Both the position numbers and the translations under genes were made by a program. From positions 1-7,758 of the forward strand of contig JAISXN010000116.1 of assembly GCA_031270525.1 (NCBI GenBank): a DNA stretch of 7,758 nucleotides, written 5' to 3'. This DNA is from Candidatus Symbiothrix sp. Its GTDB lineage: Bacteria > Bacteroidota > Bacteroidia > Bacteroidales > Azobacteroidaceae. Below, in pieces: positions 1 to 6,604 of this stretch (position 1 is its first letter; each line of letters opens with the position of its first letter). The notes under the pieces were generated by a model. The model saw only the letters and a program-made list of their open reading frames with translations, did no database searches and was not told the DNA's origin.

Positions 1-1614
1 TTTTACAAAGACTTGGAATTTGGTACGGGAGGCCTTCGCGGAATCATGGGCGTCGGTTCGAACCGGATGAATAAATACACGGTAGGCGCAGCTACGCAAG
101 GTTTGGCAAATTATTTGAAAAAGGAATTTGCTGCTTTGCCGGAAATCAGCGTGGTAATCGGTCATGATTGCCGGAACAATAGCCGCCTGTTTGCCGAAAT
201 TTCGGCAGATATTTTTTCGGCTAACGGGATAAAAGCCTATTTATTTCCCGATTTGCGTCCGACCCCGGAAGTAAGTTACGCCATTCGCAAGTTGGGATGC
301 CAGAGCGGAATTGTGATTACGGCTTCGCATAATCCCAAAGAATACAACGGTTACAAAGCCTATTGGAACGACGGCGCACAAGTGATTGCTCCGCACGACC
401 GGAATATTATTGCCGAAGTCAATAACATTTCTTCCGTGAAAGAAATTAATTTCAAGAAAAATCCGGTTTTGATTCGGATGCTCGATGAAAAGATTGATAA
501 ACAGTTTATTAATGACTTGTTGTCGATTTCTTTATCGCCCGAAGCCATTGCCCGGCACAAAGATATTAAAATTGTATATACGCCGATTCATGGTACCGGA
601 ATCACTTTGATTCCCGATGCTTTGAAAGCCTTGGGATTTACGAATGTCATTCATGTTCCCGAACAAGATGTGGTGAGCGGCAATTTCCCAACCGTAGTTT
701 CTCCGAATCCCGAAGAAGCTGCCGCTTTGAAAATGGCGGTAGATAAAGCCATTGAAACCGGAGCCGATTTGGTAATGGCTTCCGACCCGGACGCCGACAG
801 GGTAGGCGCTGCTGTTCGCAACGAGCAGGGCGAATTTGTCCTGTTGAACGGAAACCAGACTTTATTGATTTACATTTATTATCTGATTACTCGTTGGCGG
901 GAATTAGGTAAACTGAAAGGAAACGAATACGTGGTGAAAACCATTGTTTCAACCGAATTGGTAAAAACCATAGCCAAAAAGAACGGCGTAAAATTGTACG
1001 ACTGTTATACCGGATTCAAGTGGATTGCCGATGTAATGCGTCAAAATGAAAATAAGGAAACATATATCGGCGGTGGAGAAGAAAGTTATGGTTTCTTAGC
1101 CGAAAACTTTGTCCGCGATAAAGACGCCGTATCGGGCTGTATGCTTCTGGCTGAAATTGCAGCCTGGGCAGCCGACAGTGGTAAAACCATTTACAGGCTT
1201 TTGCAGGATATTTATGTAGAATACGGATTCTCGAAAGAAAAAGGCATTTCGGTTGTCAAACAGGGAAAATCGGGCGCGGAAGAAATCGAAGAAATGATGA
1301 AGAACTACCGCCGGAATCCGATGACGGAATTAGCCGGCTCGAAAGTGATTTTCATTAAGGACTTTGCCAGATTGACAGGAAAAGACCTGATTGAAGATGA
1401 AACTGTTTCTTTGAATATGCCGACTACTTCCAATGTGCTTCAATATTTTACCGAAGATAAGACCAAGGTTTCCATTCGTCCTTCGGGTACGGAGCCGAAG
1501 ATAAAATTCTATGTGGAAATTCACAGCGAAGTAGACTCCCGTGAGGATTTGGTTGCCGCCGAAGTTGCTGCCGAAGCCAAGATAGCCGACGTTCGCAAAT
1601 CTTTGGGAATTTGA
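1..1614 (+). CDS. Phospho-sugar mutase (phosphoglucomutase/phosphomannomutase family), 5' end cut by window
   Basis: Cytoplasmic alpha-D-phosphohexomutase that moves phosphate between C1 and C6 of a hexose (probably glucose or mannose), linking glycolysis with sugar-nucleotide and glycan synthesis. The frame is open from base 1 (FYKDLEFGTGGLRG), so the TTG at 13 is internal and the true start lies upstream. Counting from base 1, 537 codons are present; family members of this type run near 580 residues, so perhaps 40-50 are missing. The hallmark motifs are intact: the phosphoserine loop TASHNPKEYNGYKAY with Ser109, the Mg-binding DPDADR loop at 262-267, the sugar-binding GGGEES at 357-362, and the C-terminal phosphate-binding RPSGTEPKIKFY at 493-504. 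Nothing suggests loss of activity. Preference for glucose versus mannose cannot be read from sequence. The family call is secure; the exact substrate is inference. The stop is TGA at 1612-1614, 11 bases before the next gene. Confidence 0.95.
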   Translation, partial: FYKDLEFGTGGLRGIMGVGSNRMNKYTVGAATQGLANYLKKEFAALPEISVVIGHDCRNNSRLFAEISADIFSANGIKAYLFPDLRPTPEVSYAIRKLGCQSGIVITASHNPKEYNGYKAYWNDGAQVIAPHDRNIIAEVNNISSVKEINFKKNPVLIRMLDEKIDKQFINDLLSISLSPEAIARHKDIKIVYTPIHGTGITLIPDALKALGFTNVIHVPEQDVVSGNFPTVVSPNPEEAAALKMAVDKAIETGADLVMASDPDADRVGAAVRNEQGEFVLLNGNQTLLIYIYYLITRWRELGKLKGNEYVVKTIVSTELVKTIAKKNGVKLYDCYTGFKWIADVMRQNENKETYIGGGEESYGFLAENFVRDKDAVSGCMLLAEIAAWAADSGKTIYRLLQDIYVEYGFSKEKGISVVKQGKSGAEEIEEMMKNYRRNPMTELAGSKVIFIKDFARLTGKDLIEDETVSLNMPTTSNVLQYFTEDKTKVSIRPSGTEPKIKFYVEIHSEVDSREDLVAAEVAAEAKIADVRKSLGI

Positions 1615-1625
1615 TTTGAGTAAGC

Positions 1626-2312
1626 ATGAAACAAAAAATAGGAATTTTCTCCGGTTTTTCTCCCGAAACTTTCAAGTTCTTCAACGAATTGAAAGAATAC
1701 AACTATAAACCATGGTTTGATGAACATAAACCGGTTTACGAGGAAGAAGTGGTTCGTCCCTTAAAAGCCTTGGTTAACAGCATGACTTTGGCTATGTATG
1801 CCATTGATCCGCAAATCAATATGAATCCGAATAAAATCGTTTCGAGGATTTATCGCGACGTCCGTTTTTCGAAAGATAAAGCGCCTTACCGGACAGCTAT
1901 GTGGATTAGTTTCCAGCGTTTATTGACTGATTGGCAGAATTTTCCGGGTTATTATCTGGAAATTTCCGAAAGCGGTTACTCATACGGAATGGGGCTGTAT
2001 CTTCCCAAAAAGAAAGAAATGGACGCTTTCCGTTCGGCGATTGAATATGACCCGAAACATTTCCGGAAAATGACGGAAAATTTAATTGGGAAACACGGTT
2101 TTATTATTGGTGGAGAAGAATATAAACGTCCGATTAATAATAATTTACCGGAATATTTTCAACAATGGGTACAACGGAAAAGCATTTATCTGTACAAACA
2201 ACTTCCGGTTGGTGAAGAATTGTTTTCGGCAGATTTTGCACATTTTCTGGCAGATGAATACATTTTGTTGCTGCCGCTGTACGAGTATCTGGTTGAGATT
2301 TGCGAAGAGTGA
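1626..2312 (+). CDS. DUF2461 (TIGR02453-type) protein of unknown function
   Basis: A 228-residue protein, close to the usual size of DUF2461 proteins, which have no established biochemical role. Seen in the sequence: an N-terminal FSPETFKFFNELKEYNYKPWF block (residues 11-31) followed by an acidic helix, the family signature RIYRDVRFSKDKAPYR at 74-89, and a YYLEIS...YGMGLY strand pair near 109-125. The C-terminal third carries YKRP at 166-169. There is no signal peptide or membrane segment, so it is probably cytoplasmic. The ATG at 1626 is chosen because the conserved N-terminal block begins 10 residues later and the preceding stop is only 11 bases upstream. It is probably co-transcribed with the mutase, but that proximity alone does not imply a sugar-related function. 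Family assignment is by recalled motif; no catalytic residue can be named. Confidence 0.85.
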   Translation: MKQKIGIFSGFSPETFKFFNELKEYNYKPWFDEHKPVYEEEVVRPLKALVNSMTLAMYAIDPQINMNPNKIVSRIYRDVRFSKDKAPYRTAMWISFQRLLTDWQNFPGYYLEISESGYSYGMGLYLPKKKEMDAFRSAIEYDPKHFRKMTENLIGKHGFIIGGEEYKRPINNNLPEYFQQWVQRKSIYLYKQLPVGEELFSADFAHFLADEYILLLPLYEYLVEICEE

Positions 2313-2337
2313 GCGGGGTGTGTAATAGAATTTTTCG

Positions 2338-2345
2338 TATCTTTG
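2338..2345 (+). promoter_or_regulatory. Bacteroidota-type promoter, -7 box TATCTTTG
   Basis: TATCTTTG followed by C matches the TAnnTTTG(C) -7 element used by the primary sigma factor of Bacteroidota. It lies in the only sizeable intergenic gap, 93 bases before the S46 peptidase ATG. Transcription would be expected to begin near 2350, giving a leader of roughly 90 bases. No good TTTG -33 element is visible at the usual spacing (19-21 bases upstream the sequence is G-rich, with only GGTGTG nearby), so strength may be moderate or activator-dependent. It is the likely promoter for S46-M23-dxr-rseP. Confidence 0.65.
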
Positions 2346-2370
2346 CAACAATAATATTTGAATCAACAAT

Positions 2371-2436
2371 ATGGAAGCGGTAGTTATACAAACAAGAGGA
2401 AAGATATTTATAAATACTTTCCAAACAAATAATTAA
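2371..2436 (+). CDS. Possible 21-codon leader ORF upstream of the S46 peptidase
   Basis: An ATG at 2371 opens a 21-codon frame, starting MEAVVIQTRGK and ending with TAA at 2434-2436, two bases before the peptidase ATG at 2439 and in a different frame from it. It lies wholly inside the predicted leader transcript. No ribosome-binding site is visible, but that is normal in this phylum. The short peptide has no run of a single amino acid that would suggest classic attenuation. The stop so close to the next start would suit translational coupling. A frame this short can also arise by chance, so the call is tentative. Confidence 0.2.
   Translation: MEAVVIQTRGKIFINTFQTNN
2398..2422 (+). promoter_or_regulatory. 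Imperfect inverted repeat (hairpin) in the S46 leader
   Basis: The outer arms GGAAAG (2398-2403) and CTTTCC (2417-2422) pair perfectly. Inside them is a second perfect palindrome, ATTTATAAAT (2406-2415). Two unpaired bases on the left and one on the right separate the stems. The structure ends 16 bases before the peptidase ATG, so as RNA it could affect initiation; as DNA it could be a protein-binding dyad. No T-run follows, so it is not a standard intrinsic terminator. It sits inside the possible leader ORF. Function is not known. Confidence 0.4.
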
Positions 2437-2438
2437 TT

Positions 2439-4559
2439 ATGAAGCGAATTACATCATTATTTTTATCCTTTTTGTTCTGTTCAATTGCATCGGCAGATGA
2501 AGGCATGTGGATGCTCAATAATCTGAAAGAATCCAATTGGTCGAGAATGAGAGAATTAGGATTTTTGTTAAGTCCACAACAATTATACGATACCCTTCAA
2601 CCGTCTTTGAAAGATGCAGTTGTCCAATTTAACGGAGGATGTACAGGTATCACCGTATCGGACAAAGGTTTGATATTTACAAATCACCATTGCGGTTATG
2701 GTGCAATTCAATCGAAAAGTACGGTAGAGAACAATTATCTGCGCGACGGATTTGTAGCAAACACGATGGAAGATGAAATCCCGATTCCCGGCATGTTTGT
2801 TCGTTATCTGATTAAAACAACTGATGTTAGCGCCGAAGTGCTTGCCGACATTAAACCGGAAACGGATGAAAAGGCGCGTCTGGAAGAAATCAGGCAAAAA
2901 ATCTCCGAACTCGAAAAACAATACCGTGTCGATTCTTTGTCCATTACGGCGGAAATAACGCCGTATTTTGCTTATAATGCTTTCTATCTGAATACTTACC
3001 AAGTTCTGACCGACATTCGGATGGTTTTTGCCCCACCTTCTTCCACAGGAAAATTCGGAGGCGATACGGACAATTGGATGTGGCCGCGCCACACTTGCGA
3101 TTTCAGCGTTTTCCGCGCATACATAAATCCCGATAACAAAAAAGGTTACCACGAAGAAAATGTTCCGTTTAGACCCAAATATGTAGCGCCGGTTTCATTA
3201 AAAGGTTATAAAGAAAACTCTTTCGCGATGACCATTGGTTATCCGGGACGTACCAGCCGTTATTTATCTTCTTGGGGAGTGGAACAACGCATCAAAAGCC
3301 GGAATGAACCGTTGATTGAAGTTCGCGGAATCAAACAGGATATTTGGAACAAAGCTATGTTGCAGTCCGACGCGATACGAATCAAATATGCTTCCAAATA
3401 CGCGGGAAGTTCCAATTATTGGAAAAATTCCATCGGTATGAACCGCGGTTTAGCAAAAATGCACGTGACTGAACGGAAGCAAGTCCTTGAAAATGAGTTT
3501 CGTAAATGGTTGGATGCGAATCCCGGTAAAAGAACCGTTTACGGCTCAACTTTGGAGTTATTGGAGAAAGCTTATACTTCAACCAATGGAATGCAACGGA
3601 TTTCGACTTACTTGAACGAAGCTGCTTCCGGCGCCGAAATTATCCGCTATGCTTACAGCGCTTCCACAGTGGACATTCCATCTATGAAGAATATGGAGGA
3701 ATTTTTTGAACAAAAAGTCCGTCCGTCCTACAAAGATTATGAAGCGGCTTTGGACGAAAAAGTATTGGCGGCCATGCTGCAAGTGATAAAAAAGAATGTT
3801 CCCGCACAAGAACTTCCGGATATTTTCCAGGAAATAGATAAAAAATACAAAGGAGATTGTGCCCGGTATGCGGCCGGAATATTCAAAAAATCGGTTATCC
3901 CTTATCCCGATAAACTGAAAGAAATTTTCTTGAATCCGAAGAAAGCCAAGCAATTGGAAAAAGATCCGGCTGTGCGTCTGGCTAAATCGGTGCGGGAAGT
4001 ACAGAATAAATATCGCGAATTGGCAGCCGGTGTGCGTCACGATATTATCAAAGGCGAACGGATGTTTTTCGCCGGTTTGGAAGAAATGAAGCCGGAAATA
4101 AGCTTTCCGTCCGACGCCAATTTCACAATGCGGATGAGCTACGGAAGCATAGGCGGTTATGTCCCTTATGACGGCGCTTGGTACAATTATTATACGACAA
4201 CCAAAGGTATTTTTGAAAAATATAAAAAAGATGACCCCGAATTTCATGTTCAGCCTGAACTGCTAAGCATGTTTGGCGATGGAGACTTCGGCGTTTATGG
4301 AAACGGCGACGGCACAATGAATACGGATTTTCTTTCCAATAACGACATCACAGGCGGCAACTCGGGAAGTCCCATCTTCGACGGAAAAGGTTGCTTAATT
4401 GGTCTGGCTTTCGACGGCAACTGGGAAGCCATGAGTGGCGATATTGCTTTTGAAACTGATATTCAGCGATGTATAGGAGTAGATATTCGCTATGTTTTGT
4501 ATATGATTGACAAGTGGGGACATAGCGACCGTTTGATGAAGGAAATAAAATTTGAATGA
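2439..4559 (+). CDS. S46 family dipeptidyl-peptidase, DPP7-type, secreted
   Basis: A periplasmic or outer-membrane-associated serine exopeptidase that removes dipeptides from the N-terminus of oligopeptides, typical of peptide-feeding Bacteroidota. Its 706 residues match the family length (about 710-720). Residues 1-19 form a signal peptide (KR, hydrophobic core, ASA cleavage site) followed by ADEGMW, the usual mature start. The PA-clan triad is visible: His84 in TNHHCGYG, Asp221 in DNWMWPRHTCD, Ser642 in GGNSGSP. Asn212, Trp213 and Asp659 fall where S46 enzymes bind the substrate amino group. The residue 18 after the nucleophile is Gly660; Porphyromonas DPP7 has Gly there and DPP11 has Arg, so a preference for hydrophobic P1 residues, not Asp/Glu, is inferred. 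The middle helical domain covers roughly 270-550. The start ATG is preceded by AAATAATTAATT, without Shine-Dalgarno. The stop overlaps the M23 start. Confidence 0.95.
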   Translation: MKRITSLFLSFLFCSIASADEGMWMLNNLKESNWSRMRELGFLLSPQQLYDTLQPSLKDAVVQFNGGCTGITVSDKGLIFTNHHCGYGAIQSKSTVENNYLRDGFVANTMEDEIPIPGMFVRYLIKTTDVSAEVLADIKPETDEKARLEEIRQKISELEKQYRVDSLSITAEITPYFAYNAFYLNTYQVLTDIRMVFAPPSSTGKFGGDTDNWMWPRHTCDFSVFRAYINPDNKKGYHEENVPFRPKYVAPVSLKGYKENSFAMTIGYPGRTSRYLSSWGVEQRIKSRNEPLIEVRGIKQDIWNKAMLQSDAIRIKYASKYAGSSNYWKNSIGMNRGLAKMHVTERKQVLENEFRKWLDANPGKRTVYGSTLELLEKAYTSTNGMQRISTYLNEAASGAEIIRYAYSASTVDIPSMKNMEEFFEQKVRPSYKDYEAALDEKVLAAMLQVIKKNVPAQELPDIFQEIDKKYKGDCARYAAGIFKKSVIPYPDKLKEIFLNPKKAKQLEKDPAVRLAKSVREVQNKYRELAAGVRHDIIKGERMFFAGLEEMKPEISFPSDANFTMRMSYGSIGGYVPYDGAWYNYYTTTKGIFEKYKKDDPEFHVQPELLSMFGDGDFGVYGNGDGTMNTDFLSNNDITGGNSGSPIFDGKGCLIGLAFDGNWEAMSGDIAFETDIQRCIGVDIRYVLYMIDKWGHSDRLMKEIKFE
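4556..4559 (+). other. ATGA stop/start overlap, S46 to M23
   Basis: The bases ATGA hold the M23 start codon (4556-4558) and the S46 stop codon (4557-4559). Such a 4-base overlap normally means co-transcription and often termination-reinitiation coupling, so M23 translation probably depends in part on S46 translation. Confidence 0.9.
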
Positions 4560-5416
4560 GTAAAATAACGAGCAAGGAATTTTGGGAAAAGATGCGCTTT
4601 GAATATAAGCTTTCTTTTCTGAATGAAAATACTTTGGAAGAGGTATTTTCTTTCCGTTTGTCCCGTCTTACAAGTTTTATCATACTGTTTCTGTTTGCCG
4701 TTTTTCTGATAACACTCACGTCTTTCGTAATAGTCAAAACCCCGATACGAAACTATTTACCCGGTTATCTTGATTCCGACGTCAGGGAAGAAATGATTAA
4801 AAATGCATTGACTGCCGATTCTTTGGAAACGGAATTGGCGGTACAATCCCGGTATCTGGAGAATATCAGGGCTATTTTGCGGGGAGATATGAAAGTGGAC
4901 GAAGTGCTTACCATAGATTCGATTAGGGATGTCCGCGATATTAATCTCGAAAAATCGGAACGAACTTCCAAATTTGTGAAAAATTATGAAGAAGATGAAA
5001 AATATAATCTGAGCGGATTATCTACGGTTGCAAGCGGAGGCGGAAAACCCATGTTTTATAAACCGGTGAAAGGAATGGTATCATCGACATTCAATCTCAG
5101 GGAAAAACATTACGGTATTGATATTGCTTCGGCGCCGAGCGAATCGGTCCTGGCGACCATGAAAGGAATGGTTATTTTTACCTGCTTTGATCCTAATGCA
5201 GGGTATGTGATTCAGATTCAACATCCTAACGGGTTTGTGTCGGTTTATAAACACAACGCTAAATTATTGAAATCTCAGGGAGATGTGGTTGGTCCGGGGG
5301 AAGTAATTGCTTTAGCAGGGAATACCGGTAAATTATCAACAGGAATACACTTGCATTTTGAATTGTGGTTGGACGGAAAACCTGTTGACCCGAGTGAATA
5401 TATAAATTTTAATTAA
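4556..5416 (+). CDS. Membrane-anchored M23 (LytM/peptidase family) metallopeptidase
   Basis: A 286-residue probable peptidoglycan endopeptidase that would cut peptide cross-links in the periplasm. The order is: a short basic cytoplasmic N-terminus (1-37, including FEYKLSFLNENTLEEV), one membrane helix at about 39-60, the TPIRNYLPGYLD segment at 62-73, a charged helical, probably coiled-coil stretch at about 76-145, and the M23 domain at about 165-283. The zinc and catalytic residues are complete: His185 and Asp189 (HYGID), His233 (YKHN), His265 and His267 (HLHFE), so it should be an active enzyme and not a degenerate LytM activator. The N-terminal arrangement matches M23 proteins found widely in Bacteroidota. 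It overlaps the S46 gene by 4 bases and dxr by 1. The cleaved bond and the activator, if any, cannot be told from sequence. Confidence 0.93.
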   Translation: MSKITSKEFWEKMRFEYKLSFLNENTLEEVFSFRLSRLTSFIILFLFAVFLITLTSFVIVKTPIRNYLPGYLDSDVREEMIKNALTADSLETELAVQSRYLENIRAILRGDMKVDEVLTIDSIRDVRDINLEKSERTSKFVKNYEEDEKYNLSGLSTVASGGGKPMFYKPVKGMVSSTFNLREKHYGIDIASAPSESVLATMKGMVIFTCFDPNAGYVIQIQHPNGFVSVYKHNAKLLKSQGDVVGPGEVIALAGNTGKLSTGIHLHFELWLDGKPVDPSEYINFN

Positions 5417-5418
5417 TG
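5414..5418 (+). other. TAATG stop/start overlap, M23 to dxr
   Basis: The M23 stop TAA (5414-5416) and the dxr start ATG (5416-5418) share one base. No Shine-Dalgarno sequence precedes the ATG; the upstream bases are AT-rich M23 codons. Reinitiation after M23 termination is the simplest way for dxr to be translated. Confidence 0.85.
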
Positions 5419-6582
5419 GAAAACGAGAAAAAACAGATAGCCATTTTGGGTTCGACCGGTTCGATCGGCACTCAGGCTTTGGATGTTATTCGCGAAAACC
5501 GGGATTTATTTGAAATATATGCACTTACGGCAAATAATAATGTTGAATTATTGATTCGGCAAGCGCGGGAATTTTTGCCCGAAATGGTAGTGATTGCCAA
5601 TGAAAGCAAATACACGCAGTTGAAAGACGCATTAAGCGATTTGCCCATCAAAGTTTGGGCGGGAGAAGAATCTATTTCACAAGTAGTCCAGGCAGAGCCT
5701 ATCCAAATTGTTCTGGCTGCAATGGTGGGTTATTCCGGTTTGAAACCGACAATAAACGCTATTCAGGCGGGAAAAACGATTGCTTTAGCCAATAAAGAAA
5801 CTCTGGTTGTTGCCGGCGAACTGATTATCCGGTTGGCTCTGGAAAACCGGACGCATATTATACCGGTCGATTCGGAACATTCGGCTATTTTTCAATGCTT
5901 GGCGGGGGAATTAAACAATCCGGTTGAAAAAATCATTCTGACAGCTTCCGGAGGACCTTTTCGCAATTTTTCGCAGGAACAATTAGCCGTTGTGACCAAG
6001 AAAGAAGCTTTGCAGCATCCCAATTGGAATATGGGCGCCAAAGTTACCATTGATTCGGCAACCTTGATGAATAAAGGTTTTGAAATGATTGAAGCAAAGT
6101 GGCTTTTTGATGTGGATACGAAGCAAATACAGATTTTGGTGCACCCCCAATCCATTATTCACTCAATGGTCCAATTCGAGGATTCGTCGATAAAAGCACA
6201 GTTGGGTTTGCCGGATATGCGCTTGCCGATTCAATATGCATTGACTTATCCACATCGGATTTTTTCAAATTTTGAACGTTTGGATTTCAATAAATTCTCA
6301 ACTTTAACGTTTGAAGAACCGGATACCCGCAAGTTCCGTAATCTGACGCTTGCCGGCGAAGCCATTGCAAAAGGCGGAAACATGCCTTGTATTCTCAATG
6401 CGGCCAATGAAATAGCAGTTGCAGCATTTTTGGAAGATAAAATCAGTTTTCCGGCGATGAGTGAGATAATTGAGAAAACAATGGAACGAGTTTCTTTTAT
6501 TGCTTCTCCCGGCTTGGAAGATTATATGCAAACCGATGCGGAGGCCAGGGCTAATGCCCTCGCAATGACGCCTGTGATATGA
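5416..6582 (+). CDS. dxr: 1-deoxy-D-xylulose 5-phosphate reductoisomerase
   Basis: Cytoplasmic enzyme (also called IspC) that converts DXP to 2-C-methyl-D-erythritol 4-phosphate with NADPH and a divalent metal, the first committed step of the MEP isoprenoid pathway; it is the target of fosmidomycin. Its 388 residues are normal for the family. The NADPH-binding GSTGSIGTQALDVI lies at 12-25, LANKETLV at 124-131. Metal ligands Asp152 and Glu154 (VDSEHSAIFQ) and Glu223 (MNKGFE) are present, as are substrate-contact residues Ser178 (TASGG), His201 (HPNWNMG), Asn219 and Lys220; their spacing equals that of the E. coli enzyme. The C-terminal alpha-helical domain (about 310-388) is complete. It sits between an M23 peptidase and rseP; dxr followed by rseP is a widespread order. 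The ATG at 5416 is supported by the GSTGSIG motif starting 12 residues in. Confidence 0.98.
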   Translation: MENEKKQIAILGSTGSIGTQALDVIRENRDLFEIYALTANNNVELLIRQAREFLPEMVVIANESKYTQLKDALSDLPIKVWAGEESISQVVQAEPIQIVLAAMVGYSGLKPTINAIQAGKTIALANKETLVVAGELIIRLALENRTHIIPVDSEHSAIFQCLAGELNNPVEKIILTASGGPFRNFSQEQLAVVTKKEALQHPNWNMGAKVTIDSATLMNKGFEMIEAKWLFDVDTKQIQILVHPQSIIHSMVQFEDSSIKAQLGLPDMRLPIQYALTYPHRIFSNFERLDFNKFSTLTFEEPDTRKFRNLTLAGEAIAKGGNMPCILNAANEIAVAAFLEDKISFPAMSEIIEKTMERVSFIASPGLEDYMQTDAEARANALAMTPVI

Positions 6583-6604
6583 ATTTAATTTTTAATTAAG
6601 AAAT
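6583..6604 (+). other. Short AT-rich dxr-rseP spacer
   Basis: Twenty-two bases, almost all A and T, ending AATTAAGAAAT directly before the rseP ATG. No promoter box and no terminator hairpin are visible, which fits co-transcription. The AAGAA is at best a faint ribosome-binding site. Confidence 0.5.

Noticed and set aside
13..1614. TTG at 13 as the start of the sugar mutase
   Set aside because: The frame stays open to base 1 and the residues FYKDL before it read as conserved family sequence, so the gene is simply cut by the window edge.
2439..2495. S46 N-terminus as a lipoprotein signal
   Set aside because: Cys14 is preceded by Phe-Leu-Phe, which does not fit a lipobox; an Ala-Ser-Ala site at 17-19 before DEGMW fits signal peptidase I.
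2583..3152. Minus-strand open frame of 189 codons
   Set aside because: It is antisense to the N-terminal catalytic half of the S46 gene, with no recognisable motif and no promoter.
3579..4247. Long minus-strand open frame of 222 codons
   Set aside because: It lies wholly inside the S46 peptidase gene, whose motifs are intact on the plus strand. The predicted protein is Phe/Ile-rich with no recognisable domain, as expected of an antisense shadow.
4490..4500. TATGTTTTG near the S46 3' end as an internal promoter for M23-dxr
   Set aside because: The match to TAnnTTTG is off by one base in spacing, no -33 box is evident, and the bases are constrained as S46 codons.
4348..4737. Minus-strand frame of 129 codons across the S46/M23 junction
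   Set aside because: It is antisense to two well-supported genes, and its translation shows only low-complexity basic and serine-rich sequence.
6585..6600. AT-only inverted repeat between dxr and rseP as a terminator
   Set aside because: The best stem is about five A-T pairs (TTAAT/ATTAA) with no G-C pairs, too weak for a terminator, and the spacer is only 22 bases.
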